A DNA stretch of 64,000 nucleotides from Clostridiales bacterium (GTDB lineage: Bacteria > Bacillota > Clostridia > Peptostreptococcales > Anaerovoracaceae), in contig SVCQ01000005.1 in assembly GCA_015058275.1 (NCBI GenBank), forward strand, positions 25,601 to 89,600, written 5' to 3'. A model generated the notes under the pieces. It was given only the letters and a program-made list of their open reading frames with translations, was not told where the DNA came from and searched no databases. The position numbers and the translations under genes are program-made. Shown in pieces: positions 45,385-54,201 of the stretch (positions are counted from its first letter, which is position 1; every line of letters begins with the position of its first letter).

Positions 45385-47262
45385 ATGAAATCAATTCAGG
45401 AAATCAAAGCAATCAGAGACGCTAAGTGCGGCCAGGTCAATATCAGATTCAATCCTGAGACTGCCGAGGAAGCACTTAAGACATATGTCCTCGTATGCGG
45501 AGGTACCGGCTGTACTTCCAACCACAGCTGGGAGATCATGGACGAGCTCAAAAAGCTCATTGCCGATGCCGGCAAGCAGGATGAGATCCAGATCATCCAG
45601 ACAGGCTGCCAGGGACTCTGCGCCAAGGGCCCTATCATGGTAGTCCACCCGGGCAACGTATTCTATCAGGAGGTCACTCCTGAGATGGTAGACCAGATCT
45701 TCAATGAGCACATCATCGGCGGCAAGCCTGTAGAGGAGTTCCTGATGATGGAGGAGCTCACAAGCGGAGAGAAGATCCACTACGTAGACTCGGCATTTTA
45801 CAACAACCAGCTCAGGATGGCGCTGCGTAACTGCGGTAAGATCGATCCTGAGGACATCGACGAGTACATCGCAAGAGACGGATATCTCGCTCTCAACAAG
45901 GCTCTCAACGAGATGACTCCTGATGAAGTCATCCAGACAGTGCTCGACTCCGGCCTCAGAGGCCGCGGCGGCGCGGGATTCCCTACAGGCAAGAAATGGA
46001 TGTTCGCGGCCGGCAACAGAGGCGAAGTCGTCAAGTATGTAGCCTGCAACGCCGACGAAGGTGACCCGGGCGCATTCATGGACAGATCCATCCTTGAGGG
46101 TGACCCTCATGCTATCCTCGAGGCCATGGCTATCGCAGGATATGCCATCGGCGCCAATCAGGGATACATCTACGTAAGAGCGGAGTATCCTATCGCTGTA
46201 GACAGACTAAGGATCGCTCTTGATCAGGCCAGAGACTACGGCATGCTCGGCAAGAACATCTTCGGTTCGGGCTTCGACTTCGATATCGACCTGAGACTCG
46301 GTGCCGGCGCGTTCGTATGCGGTGAGGAGACAGCTCTGATGACCTCTATCGAGGGAAACAGAGGTGAGCCTCATCCACGTCCTCCGTTCCCTGCAGTCAA
46401 GGGACTGTTCGAGTCACCAACAGTACTCAACAACGTTGAGACTTACGCAAACATCCCTCAGATCATCCTCAACGGAGCTGAGTGGTTCAACCAGTATGGT
46501 ACAGAGACTTCCAAGGGCACCAAGGTATTCGCTCTCGGCGGCAAGATCAACAACACAGGCCTCGTAGAGGTTCCTATGGGAACTACTCTGAGAGAGGTAG
46601 TAGAGGAGATCGGCGGAGGCGTACCTGGCGGCAAGAAGTTCAAGGCGGCCCAGACGGGCGGACCTTCGGGCGGATGCATCCCTGCCAAGTCCTATGATGT
46701 ACCTATCGACTACGAGTCTCTCAAGGCCATCGGTTCCATGATGGGTTCCGGCGGTATGATCGTACTCGACGAGGACAACTGCATGGTAGATATCGCCAAG
46801 TTCTACCTCGGATTCACTGTAAGCGAGTCCTGCGGTAAGTGCACACCTTGCCGTATCGGTACAAGGCGTATGCTTGAGATCCTCGAAAAGATCAGCGAGG
46901 GCAGAGGAGAACTCGAAGACCTCGACAAGCTCGAAGAGCTCGCCAAGTACATCCAGGCCAACGCTCTTTGCGGACTCGGTCAGACAGCACCGAACCCTAT
47001 ACTTTCGACACTCGAGCACTTCAGAGATGAGTACGAAGCTCATATCGTAGACAAGAGATGTCCGGCAGGCGTCTGCAAGGCTCTCCTCAACTACGTCATC
47101 GACCCTGACAAGTGCAAGGGCTGCACCAAGTGCGCACGCAACTGTCCGGTACAGGCTATCAGCGGCGAGGTCAAGCAGCCACACGTTATCGATTCGGCTA
47201 AATGCATCAAGTGCGGTGCCTGCATGGAGAACTGCGCATTCGGTGCTATAAGCAGAAAGTAA
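45385..47262 (+). CDS. hydB: NuoF-like flavoprotein subunit of the bifurcating hydrogenase
   Basis: A 625-residue NAD(H)- and FMN-binding subunit. In order: an N-terminal thioredoxin-like [2Fe-2S] domain (about 25-120, CGGTGCTSN), FMN/NAD part with GRGGAGFPTGKKW, NADEGDPGAFMDRS and CGEETALMTSIEGNRG, an SLBB part, a [4Fe-4S] site ESCGKCTPCRIGTRR, and two C-terminal ferredoxin clusters (CKGCTKCARNC, CIKCGACMENC). This layout is that of HydB, the site proposed for flavin-based electron bifurcation between NADH and ferredoxin. AGGAGG precedes the ATG. Confidence 0.95.
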   Translation: MKSIQEIKAIRDAKCGQVNIRFNPETAEEALKTYVLVCGGTGCTSNHSWEIMDELKKLIADAGKQDEIQIIQTGCQGLCAKGPIMVVHPGNVFYQEVTPEMVDQIFNEHIIGGKPVEEFLMMEELTSGEKIHYVDSAFYNNQLRMALRNCGKIDPEDIDEYIARDGYLALNKALNEMTPDEVIQTVLDSGLRGRGGAGFPTGKKWMFAAGNRGEVVKYVACNADEGDPGAFMDRSILEGDPHAILEAMAIAGYAIGANQGYIYVRAEYPIAVDRLRIALDQARDYGMLGKNIFGSGFDFDIDLRLGAGAFVCGEETALMTSIEGNRGEPHPRPPFPAVKGLFESPTVLNNVETYANIPQIILNGAEWFNQYGTETSKGTKVFALGGKINNTGLVEVPMGTTLREVVEEIGGGVPGGKKFKAAQTGGPSGGCIPAKSYDVPIDYESLKAIGSMMGSGGMIVLDEDNCMVDIAKFYLGFTVSESCGKCTPCRIGTRRMLEILEKISEGRGELEDLDKLEELAKYIQANALCGLGQTAPNPILSTLEHFRDEYEAHIVDKRCPAGVCKALLNYVIDPDKCKGCTKCARNCPVQAISGEVKQPHVIDSAKCIKCGACMENCAFGAISRK

Positions 47263-47277
47263 GGGGAGGTGAATGAA

Positions 47278-49044
47278 ATGGCAGATATCAAAGTAACAGT
47301 TGATAACATTACCGTTACTGTTCCGGAAGGCACCACCCTGCTGGATGCAGCCCATAAGGCCGGCATCGACATCCCTACGCTGTGCTATCTTAGAGACATC
47401 AATGAGATCGGTGCCTGCAGAATGTGCGTATGTGAAGTCGAGGGTGCCAGAGCGCTCGTAGCTGCCTGTGTATATCCTTGCACGGACGGCATGGTAGCGC
47501 ATACAAACACAGAGCAGATCAAGGACTACAGACGTAAGACTCTCCAGCTGATCCTGTCCGATCACGATCAGGACTGCCTCGGCTGCGTGAGATCGACCAA
47601 CTGCGAGCTCCAGGCTCTCTGCAAGAGATACGGCGTAGACAACACCGAATTCTATGCGGGCAAAAAGAACGAGTTCACAATCGATGCTTCGTCTCCTTCG
47701 ATCGTAAGAGACAACAACAAGTGCATCCTCTGCAGGAGATGTACAGCAGCCTGCGAGAAGTATCAGAGCATCGGAGTCATCGGTGCGAATGAGAGAGGAT
47801 TCGATACATACATCGGCTCCGCGTTCAACCTGCCTCTGGCTGAGACTTCCTGCGTCAACTGCGGACAGTGCATCGTTGCGTGCCCTGTAGGCGCGCTGCA
47901 CGAGAATGACTCGACAGCTGCCGTCAAGGCTGCTATCGCAGACCCTACAAAGACAGTCGTCGTTCAGGCGGCTCCGTCTGTAAGAGTCGGACTCGGCGAA
48001 TGCTTCGGCATGCCTATCGGCACCGAGGTAGAGGGCAAGATGGCTGCAGGCATGAGGAGACTCGGATTCGACGCGGTATTTGACACCAACTTCTCGGCCG
48101 ACCTCACTATCGTAGAGGAAGCCAACGAGCTCATCGGCAGAGTCACAAACGGAGGAGTGCTCCCGATGATCACATCCTGCTCACCTGGATGGATCAAATT
48201 CATCGAGCACTATTATCCTGAGCTCCTGCCTAATGTATCGTCCTGCAAGTCGCCGCAGCAGATGTTCGGCGCAGTGGTCAAGACATACTGGGCGGACAAG
48301 AAGGGCATCGATCCAAAGGACATCGTATCCGTATCGATCATGCCTTGTACGGCCAAGAAGTTCGAGTGCGGCAGAGACGACCAGTCGGCAGCGGGCCCTG
48401 GAATCCCTGATGTAGACTATGCACTGACAACAAGAGAGCTCGGCAGAATGATCAACGAGGCCGGTATCGACTTCGTCAACCTGCCTGACGAGCCTTACGA
48501 TGATCCTCTGGGCGAGAGCACGGGTGCCGCTGTCATCTTCGGCGCCACAGGCGGCGTTATGGAGGCTGCTCTCCGTACTGCTGTTGAGTGGATCACAGGT
48601 GAGAAGCTCGGCAAGGATCTCCTTGAGTTCCAGGATGTCCGCGGCGTAGAAGGCGTCAAGGAGGCTTCCTACAAGGTAGGCGACCTCGAGGTCAGCGTAG
48701 CCGTAGCATCCGGCCTTGCGAACGCCCGCAAGGTGCTCGAGATGGTCAAGTCCGGCGAGAAGAACTACACATTCATCGAGATCATGGCATGCCCGGGCGG
48801 CTGCGTAAACGGTGGCGGACAGCCTATCGTACCATCCAGCATCAAGAACTTCATCGATGTCCGCGAAGTCAGAGCAAAGGGTCTGTACGACCTCGATGCT
48901 GCGAGACCTCTCAGGAGATCGCATGAGAACCCGAGCATCATCAAGCTCTACGATGAGTGGTATGGCTCATACGGCAGCGAGAAGGCGCATCACGCACTGC
49001 ATACATCCTATGTAGAGCGCAAGGTCAACGCCGACCACGAGTAA
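47278..49044 (+). CDS. hydA: [FeFe] hydrogenase catalytic subunit
   Basis: A 588-residue M3-type [FeFe] hydrogenase. N-terminal [2Fe-2S] domain (CRMCVC), a His-ligated [4Fe-4S] site (HDQDCLGCVRSTNC), two ferredoxin clusters (CILCRRCTAAC, CVNCGQCIVAC), then the H-cluster domain with Cys301 in TSCSPGW, Cys357 in MPCTAKK, and Cys505/Cys509 in MACPGGCVNGGG; the small-subunit tail ends it. With HydB and HydC it should oxidise NADH and reduced ferredoxin together to make H2. A GTG nine bases upstream overlaps the AGGGGAGG site, so ATG 47278 is preferred. Confidence 0.96.
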   Translation: MADIKVTVDNITVTVPEGTTLLDAAHKAGIDIPTLCYLRDINEIGACRMCVCEVEGARALVAACVYPCTDGMVAHTNTEQIKDYRRKTLQLILSDHDQDCLGCVRSTNCELQALCKRYGVDNTEFYAGKKNEFTIDASSPSIVRDNNKCILCRRCTAACEKYQSIGVIGANERGFDTYIGSAFNLPLAETSCVNCGQCIVACPVGALHENDSTAAVKAAIADPTKTVVVQAAPSVRVGLGECFGMPIGTEVEGKMAAGMRRLGFDAVFDTNFSADLTIVEEANELIGRVTNGGVLPMITSCSPGWIKFIEHYYPELLPNVSSCKSPQQMFGAVVKTYWADKKGIDPKDIVSVSIMPCTAKKFECGRDDQSAAGPGIPDVDYALTTRELGRMINEAGIDFVNLPDEPYDDPLGESTGAAVIFGATGGVMEAALRTAVEWITGEKLGKDLLEFQDVRGVEGVKEASYKVGDLEVSVAVASGLANARKVLEMVKSGEKNYTFIEIMACPGGCVNGGGQPIVPSSIKNFIDVREVRAKGLYDLDAARPLRRSHENPSIIKLYDEWYGSYGSEKAHHALHTSYVERKVNADHE

Positions 49045-49092
49045 ATCGTCTTATAATCGCGCATGACTTTGTCAGATTATAGAATAACTATT

Positions 49093-49130
49093 AATGACTG
49101 CTCCGCTTCGGCGGGGCAGTCATTCTTTTT
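49093..49130 (+). terminator. Terminator after the hydrogenase operon
   Basis: AATGACTGCTCCGC pairs with the following GCGGGGCAGTCATT (one G-T pair) around TTCG, then TTCTTTTT. Confidence 0.9.
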
Positions 49131-49208
49131 ATTGAGGGCGCTTTGTGGTACAATATGCAGGCATGCGGTGAAGACCGCAGTGATATCAGGACATCAAAGG
49201 AGACAGAG

Positions 49209-50588
49209 ATGATACACGATAACGCATGGACACTATATAACGACAAAGATTTCAAGGCGCTCGAGGAGCTGAGTGCCGGATACATAGACTTCCTCAACAA
49301 CGGCAAGACCGAGCGTGAATGCACGGAGCTGCTCGTTGAGATGGCCAAAAAGAACGGCTACAGAGACCTGCAGGAAGTCATCAGGAACGATGAGAAGCTC
49401 GCAAAGGGCGACAAGGTATATGCCGTCAATATGGGCAAGGCCGTTATGATGCTCAATATAGGTGATGACATCATCGGAGACGGCATGAACGTGCTGGGTG
49501 CTCACATCGATTCACCGAGACTCGACCTCAAGACGGTCCCGCTGTATGAATCCGAGGAGCTCGCATACCTCAACACGCAGTACTACGGCGGCATCAAAAA
49601 ATACCAGTACGTCACTATGCCTCTCGCGCTCCACGGCGTGGTGGTAAAGCCTGACGGGACAAAGGTAGTCATCAATGTAGGAGAGGCGGATGATGATCCG
49701 GTGTTCTTCATAAGCGACCTATTGATACATCTCGCACAGGAGCAGATGAAAAAGACAGGCTCCGAGGTGGTAAACGGCGAGGACCTCGACATAATAGTCG
49801 GGTCAAAGCCTCTCAAGGGAGAGGAGAAGGACGCGGTCAAGGCTGCGCTTCTTGCGATCCTCAAGGAGAAGTACGACATAGATGAGGATGACTTCCTCTC
49901 AGCCGAGATAGAGGCCGTTCCGGCCGGCAGGGCGAGGGAGGCGGGCTTTGACCGCTCCATGATACTCGGATACGGCCATGATGACAGATGCTGCGCCTAT
50001 CCATCAGCGCTTGCGATGATGGAGGTAGCCGATGTCAGGACCACGGCGTGCGGACTCTTTGTCGACAAGGAGGAGATCGGCAGCGTCGGCGCTACCGGCA
50101 TGGAGTCTCACTTCTTCGAAGATATGATGAGGGAGGTCCTTGACAGGATGGGCCTCTACAGCGAGATCAATCTCTCGAGATGCTTCAGGAACAGCCGTAT
50201 GCTCAGCTCGGACGTCAACTCGGCTCTCGATCCTCTCTATCTGGACAGATACGAGAAGAGCAATTCCGCAAGATTCGGACATGGCCTGGTGTTCTGCAAG
50301 TACACCGGCGGCAGGGGCAAGTCGGGCTCTAACGATGCCAACGCGGAGTACATAGCTCAGCTCAGACAGATCCTGGACAAGCACAATGTCGCTTACCAGA
50401 CAGCTGAGCTCGGCAAGGTGGACGCCGGTGGCGGCGGCACTATCGCCTACATACTCTCGCTGTACGGCATGCAGGTCATAGACAGCGGTCTTGCTGTGCT
50501 GTCGATGCACGCTCCGTGGGAGACGATCAGCAAATCCGATCTCTACGAAGCATATAAAGGATATAAAGCATTCCTTATTGAAGCGTAA
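49209..50588 (+). CDS. M18 family aminopeptidase
   Basis: A 459-residue dodecamer-forming zinc aminopeptidase preferring acidic or broad N-termini. Motifs: GAHIDSPRLDLK, DDRCCAYPSALA, DKEEIGSVGATGM with the paired catalytic and metal Glu, and SMHAPWETIS near the end. ATG 49209 follows AAAGGAG; an open frame starting 66 bases upstream lacks a ribosome site. It is outside the operator-marked genes, although its leader contains one degenerate half of that motif. It adds to the window's large peptidase set. Confidence 0.92.
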   Translation: MIHDNAWTLYNDKDFKALEELSAGYIDFLNNGKTERECTELLVEMAKKNGYRDLQEVIRNDEKLAKGDKVYAVNMGKAVMMLNIGDDIIGDGMNVLGAHIDSPRLDLKTVPLYESEELAYLNTQYYGGIKKYQYVTMPLALHGVVVKPDGTKVVINVGEADDDPVFFISDLLIHLAQEQMKKTGSEVVNGEDLDIIVGSKPLKGEEKDAVKAALLAILKEKYDIDEDDFLSAEIEAVPAGRAREAGFDRSMILGYGHDDRCCAYPSALAMMEVADVRTTACGLFVDKEEIGSVGATGMESHFFEDMMREVLDRMGLYSEINLSRCFRNSRMLSSDVNSALDPLYLDRYEKSNSARFGHGLVFCKYTGGRGKSGSNDANAEYIAQLRQILDKHNVAYQTAELGKVDAGGGGTIAYILSLYGMQVIDSGLAVLSMHAPWETISKSDLYEAYKGYKAFLIEA

Positions 50589-50636
50589 CAGAGCGGTCAT
50601 AATAACTCTGACAGACAAATCCGCTGCGTGAGGATT

Positions 50637-50712
50637 TAATGCTTTCTCAAATCATAGCGGCGTTGCCGTAGTGTCGAAAGCATTGATCTCCGGCGGCAGG
50701 CGCCTGCGATAG
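50637..50712. repeat. Second copy of the intergenic hairpin element
   Basis: AATGCTTTC and GAAAGCATT arms around GGCGTTGCCGT, followed by GATCTCCGGCGGCAGGCGCC. It matches the middle of the element at 13039-13110 with scattered differences but lacks that copy's CATTCCGAACG end. Confidence 0.7.
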
Positions 50713-50770
50713 ATGCGAGAGCGTGTCTGGCAGAGATTATTATGAACGCACTCTTAGTTGGAGTAATCAA

Positions 50771-51226
50771 TTGATAAAAGAAGCTGTAATAACATTTCTG
50801 ATGGCGATGGTGCCTGTTGTTGAGTTGAGGGGAGCTATTCCTTACGGAGTGCTCGCAGGACTCAGCGTCCCGGCAGCCTTTGTGCTGGCGGTTCTTGGCA
50901 ACCTCGCTCCAATACCGATTCTCGTTGTATTCACCCGCAAGGTCTTCGAATGGCTCAGGACCAAGAGCGAGGGGCTTGACCGCATGGTCAGCAGGCTCGA
51001 AGCCAAGGCCGAGAAGAACAAGGAAGTCGTCGAGCGCTATGAGTTCTGGGGACTTGTAGTACTCGTTGCCATTCCGCTTCCGGGTACAGGCGCATGGACA
51101 GGAGCCCTGGTGGCTGCGATGATGGACATGAGGCTCAAAAGAGCGATGCCGGCCATCATGCTGGGAGTGCTTATAGCAGGCGTGATAGTGACCACGCTCA
51201 CTTACGGAGTCGACGCGCTGTTGTAA
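50771..51226 (+). CDS. Small multidrug export family membrane protein
   Basis: A 151-residue protein with four hydrophobic stretches, matching the small multidrug export (Sm_multidrug_ex, COG2426) family: MVPVVELRGAIPYGV near the start and LVAIPLPGTGAWTGALVA later, both conserved. Start chosen at TTG 50771, preceded by TTGGAG; an in-frame GTG upstream lies next to the repeat element. Substrate unknown. Its TAA stop is supplied by a GTAAAG-N4-CTTTAC palindrome. Confidence 0.78.
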   Translation: MIKEAVITFLMAMVPVVELRGAIPYGVLAGLSVPAAFVLAVLGNLAPIPILVVFTRKVFEWLRTKSEGLDRMVSRLEAKAEKNKEVVERYEFWGLVVLVAIPLPGTGAWTGALVAAMMDMRLKRAMPAIMLGVLIAGVIVTTLTYGVDALL

Positions 51227-51238
51227 AGTATACTTTAC
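51223..51238. repeat. GTAAAG-N4-CTTTAC palindrome overlapping a stop codon
   Basis: GTAAAG TATA CTTTAC, identical to the copy at 27533; TAA at 51224-51226 ends the small export protein. Confidence 0.88.
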
Positions 51239-51250
51239 ATAATTGATTAT

Positions 51251-51288
51251 AAAAGATGCATATCCGATGATCCGGATATGCATCTTTT
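51251..51288. terminator. Bidirectional terminator between the export gene and proC
   Basis: A perfect 16-base stem, AAAAGATGCATATCCG with its reverse complement, 6-base loop, T-run on the plus side and A-run (T on minus) at the other. Confidence 0.88.
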
Positions 51289-51316
51289 AATTACGGTAAT
51301 TATACGGAAGCGTATA

Positions 51317-52114
51317 TTACTTCTTGCCGAGCTCTCTTGCGCGGTCAGTAGCGTTGGCTACTGTATCGATGAATGCGCCTCTGACCCCGTGCTCCTCGAG
51401 TGTCTTGATGCCGACGATGGTATTGCCGCCAGGCGAGCAGACCTGATCCTTGAGGAATCCAGGGTGCTGCCCTGTCTCGAGAACCATCTTGGCTGCGCCC
51501 ATGACTGTCTGAGCAGCGAGTCTCTGAGCTGTAGCGCGAGGGAGTCCCTTGACGACTCCGCCGTCTGCGAGAGCCTCGATAACGAGGTAGATGTAGGCAG
51601 GGCCTGCACCGGAAAGTCCGCATGCGGTGTCGATGAGTTCCTCAGGCATCCACTCGACGATTCCGATGGATTCGAAGAGCTTCTGGGCGAAGTCCTTTTC
51701 TTCGGCTGTGAGGTCTGTACCCGAATCGAGGGCGAAAGCTCCCATGCCGACGAGGGCAGGGGTGTTAGGCATGAGCCTCAGAAGTCTGAAATTGCCTGCT
51801 GTCATCTCGCGGATGCTCTCTGTAGTGAGTCCGGCCATGATGGAGATCATCGCCTTGCCCTCGAGGCTGCTTCCGAGCTCTTTGAGAGCGGCTGCTGCAT
51901 ACTGAGGCTTGACGCATGCTACTACGATGTCAACGGCATTGCCGAGCTCTTCGTTTGTACCTGCGATATTGCAGCCCATCTCTTTGTACTTGGCCTTGAT
52001 TGCATCCGAGAAGTCGCTTACATAGACATCCTCAGCCTTGACAACACCGGTCTTGATTGCTCCTGACAGAATTGCGCCGCCCATTGCTCCGGCACCCAGA
52101 AATCCGATCTTCAT
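51317..52114 (-). CDS. proC: Pyrroline-5-carboxylate reductase
   Basis: Reduces pyrroline-5-carboxylate, the HypD product, to proline with NAD(P)H. The 265 residues have the Rossmann start KIGFLGAGAMGGAIL, the RLMPNTPALVGMGA stretch and the C-terminal family signature (LSGAGPAYIYLVIEALADGG, QVCSPGGNTIVGI). ATG 52114 follows GGAGGGGA; an in-frame ATG 15 bases earlier overlaps that site. Its promoter carries the hypD-type operator although it is 21 kb from hypD and on the opposite strand, which argues for a catabolic role in the hydroxyproline regulon besides proline synthesis. Confidence 0.95.
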   Translation of the reverse strand: MKIGFLGAGAMGGAILSGAIKTGVVKAEDVYVSDFSDAIKAKYKEMGCNIAGTNEELGNAVDIVVACVKPQYAAAALKELGSSLEGKAMISIMAGLTTESIREMTAGNFRLLRLMPNTPALVGMGAFALDSGTDLTAEEKDFAQKLFESIGIVEWMPEELIDTACGLSGAGPAYIYLVIEALADGGVVKGLPRATAQRLAAQTVMGAAKMVLETGQHPGFLKDQVCSPGGNTIVGIKTLEEHGVRGAFIDTVANATDRARELGKK

Positions 52115-52158
52115 TTGTGTCCCCTCCATTTGATATTAGTAATGCTGATTGCAATCTT

Positions 52159-52217
52159 TTGTACCGCGGTCTAAACCACGTTATACATATTCTATTAGCT
52201 GGTAATCCAATAGTCAA
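52159..52217 (-). promoter_or_regulatory. Promoter and operator of proC
   Basis: On the minus strand TTGACT (52217-52212), 17 bases, TAGAAT (52194-52189), then the operator TTGTACCGCGGTCTAA (52159-52174 as read on plus; two mismatches to the hypD site) 14 bases downstream. A weaker second copy is offset by 12 bases (52171-52186), the same tandem spacing as at 31373. Confidence 0.78.
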
Positions 52218-52289
52218 TGCTTTACGGGATATATTTTACTGCGGCGAAAGGGAATGTGCCAGACATTTAAATAACTATGGCTCATAATG

Positions 52290-52318
52290 TTTACAAACAG
52301 TTGTTCGGGTGGTATACT
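52290..52318 (+). promoter_or_regulatory. Promoter with LexA box for the radical-SAM/lexA operon
   Basis: TTTACA (52290-52295), 17 bases, TATACT (52313-52318). Between them lies CAAACAGTTGTTCG (52294-52307), whose reverse complement CGAACAACTGTTTG fits the Gram-positive SOS box CGAAC-N4-GTTYG. Binding would block the promoter. Confidence 0.72.
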
Positions 52319-52381
52319 GTGTCCGTAAAACACACTATTGCGGGCTTTTGCCTGCATCAGCCGATTACAGGGATACGGTTT

Positions 52382-53212
52382 ATGAACAAAGATTTTCCAA
52401 AAATCGGTCCTACGGTGACGATGTTCGTCCCGTATGACTGTAACAATGCATGTCCGTTCTGCGTCAACAAAAAGGAGTACAGGGACACTTCCGGATTCGA
52501 CCTTCAGAGATGCTACAGATCTCTCGATCTGATGAACAGGATATTTCCTCATAACGACATAGTCCTGACAGGCGGTGAGCCTCTAGCAGAGCTCGGAGCT
52601 CTCCAGGACATACTCGACCACATCGAGGAAGGACACCACATATATATCAATACGACTCTTCCGGTGGGAGAGGATCAGACCATAGAGGATGTTGCGGCTG
52701 TACTCAACAGGTATGCGGACCGCATCAGCTGCATCAACGTATCCAGACACCTCAAACATTATGTCAGGGAGTGCCCGGATGAGATATTTGACCTTCTCAA
52801 ATTCCGCACAAGGATCAACTGCGTGGTATTCGAGGATGCCAAGGACCCTGCGACCAGAGACAAGCTCATAGCATTCCTCGACAGATTCAAGGGCCACGAG
52901 ATCCAGCTCAGAGCCAATTACTCATTCCTGACTCTCGAGAACGTCTTCGATACAGACAACGACAATCTCTTCAAGCTCATATCTGAGATATGCGAGTACA
53001 AGTATCCTCTTGACAGGGAGAGATTCCGTACAGGCTTCGTATTCGAGCGTGAGGGCAGTAAGATCACTTACCACAAGACTCTTCCGTTCGCCAAGGTGGA
53101 CGGCATTGTCGGAGACATCATCATCAGACAGACAGGCCGCATATACGACGACTGGAACGAATACGGCCACGAGCTCAACATCAACGATCTCACAGATCTT
53201 AAGTACAGATAA
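52382..53212 (+). CDS. Radical SAM protein of unknown function in a LexA-controlled operon
   Basis: A 276-residue radical SAM enzyme: the [4Fe-4S] motif is CNNACPFC, with TGGEPLAE as the SAM-binding segment and no extra cluster motif visible. No specific family can be named; it is not spore photoproduct lyase-like. ATG 52382 is preferred since the promoter lies at 52290-52318, downstream of an earlier in-frame ATG at 52277. lexA starts 50 bases after its stop with no terminator in between, so the pair forms a self-controlled SOS operon. A role in DNA or nucleotide damage is a guess from context. Confidence 0.78.
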   Translation: MNKDFPKIGPTVTMFVPYDCNNACPFCVNKKEYRDTSGFDLQRCYRSLDLMNRIFPHNDIVLTGGEPLAELGALQDILDHIEEGHHIYINTTLPVGEDQTIEDVAAVLNRYADRISCINVSRHLKHYVRECPDEIFDLLKFRTRINCVVFEDAKDPATRDKLIAFLDRFKGHEIQLRANYSFLTLENVFDTDNDNLFKLISEICEYKYPLDRERFRTGFVFEREGSKITYHKTLPFAKVDGIVGDIIIRQTGRIYDDWNEYGHELNINDLTDLKYR

Positions 53213-53262
53213 AACACACAAACACACTTTACGGTTCATACGGGATGCATCAGGAGGATGCC

Positions 53263-53895
53263 ATGAAGAAGAGTGAACAGCGTCAGAACGACATACTTGA
53301 CTATATGAAGAGGACTATAGCCGACAAGGGCTATTCGCCTACGGTTAGGGAGATATGCGCTGCTCTGGATATCAAGTCAACATCCACGGTACACAGCGAC
53401 ATCAAGGTGCTCGAGGACAAGGGCCTGGTCAAAAAGGACCCTGCCAAGCCTCGTACAGTACTTCCGGTAGACAACGAATATCTGAGATCTTCCCAGATGT
53501 CGTTTGACACCGTTTCGCTTCCTGTTGTGGGCAGGGTGGCTGCCGGAGAGCCGATACTCGCCGAGCAAAACATCGTCGACGAGATGCCGCTTCCGGCCAG
53601 GTTCGTAGGCTCTGGCAATAACTTCATCCTCACGGTCCACGGCGACAGCATGGTCAATGTCGGCATCAACGACGGAGACTATCTGATCGTACAGGAGACT
53701 CAGGAGGCTTACAACGGCGAGATCGTCGTTGCTCTTGTCAATGACGGCATGGAATCCGGCGCCACGGTCAAGAGGTTCTACAGGGAGTCAGACCACATCA
53801 GACTCCAGCCTGAGAATGACTACATGGAGCCGATCATCGCAGAGGACGTTACCGTGGTAGGCAAGGTCAAGGGCGTATTCAGATATTTCAATTAG
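53263..53895 (+). CDS. lexA: LexA repressor
   Basis: A 210-residue SOS repressor-protease. The winged helix (about 1-65) has TVREICAALDIKSTSTVHS. The self-cleavage bond is Ala94-Gly95 in GRVAAGEP, with catalytic Ser129 (HGDSM) and Lys170 (ATVKRF). ATG 53263 follows CAGGAGG; an upstream in-frame ATG overlaps less well. It lies downstream of a radical-SAM gene whose promoter carries a LexA box, implying autorepression. The nearby transposase promoter carries an almost identical box. Confidence 0.96.
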   Translation: MKKSEQRQNDILDYMKRTIADKGYSPTVREICAALDIKSTSTVHSDIKVLEDKGLVKKDPAKPRTVLPVDNEYLRSSQMSFDTVSLPVVGRVAAGEPILAEQNIVDEMPLPARFVGSGNNFILTVHGDSMVNVGINDGDYLIVQETQEAYNGEIVVALVNDGMESGATVKRFYRESDHIRLQPENDYMEPIIAEDVTVVGKVKGVFRYFN

Positions 53896-53900
53896 GTCAA

Positions 53901-53925
53901 TAACAGCCCTTCGGGGCTGTTATAT
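53901..53925 (+). terminator. Terminator after lexA
   Basis: TAACAGCCC and GGGCTGTTA around TTCG, then TATATT. Confidence 0.85.
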
Positions 53926-54201
53926 TCCATCGCATGACCAATTTTTATGCGGTGTTTAACGGCGGGCATTTGGGTTATACTCATCAGCCCGCTCATATTT
54001 TTTTAACGAAAACCAGTAAGTAATCCCCCATCCTCAACGTTAACGTAGGTGACGGGATGAATTGCTGAGGATCGCTCGCTTCAAGCCCACCCCTCCCGAT
54101 AACCCGCCCCTGGAGACGAGCGATCGAAAAAAGGAAAAGGGTAGGAGAACGGAAGAGGCGGCTAACGACGAACGGAACGGAAAGAACAAGAGAATACAAA
54201 G

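Noticed and set aside
49163..49182. Sixth operator of the TTAGACC family before the M18 aminopeptidase
   Set aside because: Only the left half AGACCGCAG matches; the right half has several mismatches, and it is not palindromic.
52277..52381. Upstream ATG at 52277 as start of the radical SAM gene
   Set aside because: It lies before the promoter at 52290-52318 and has no ribosome site.
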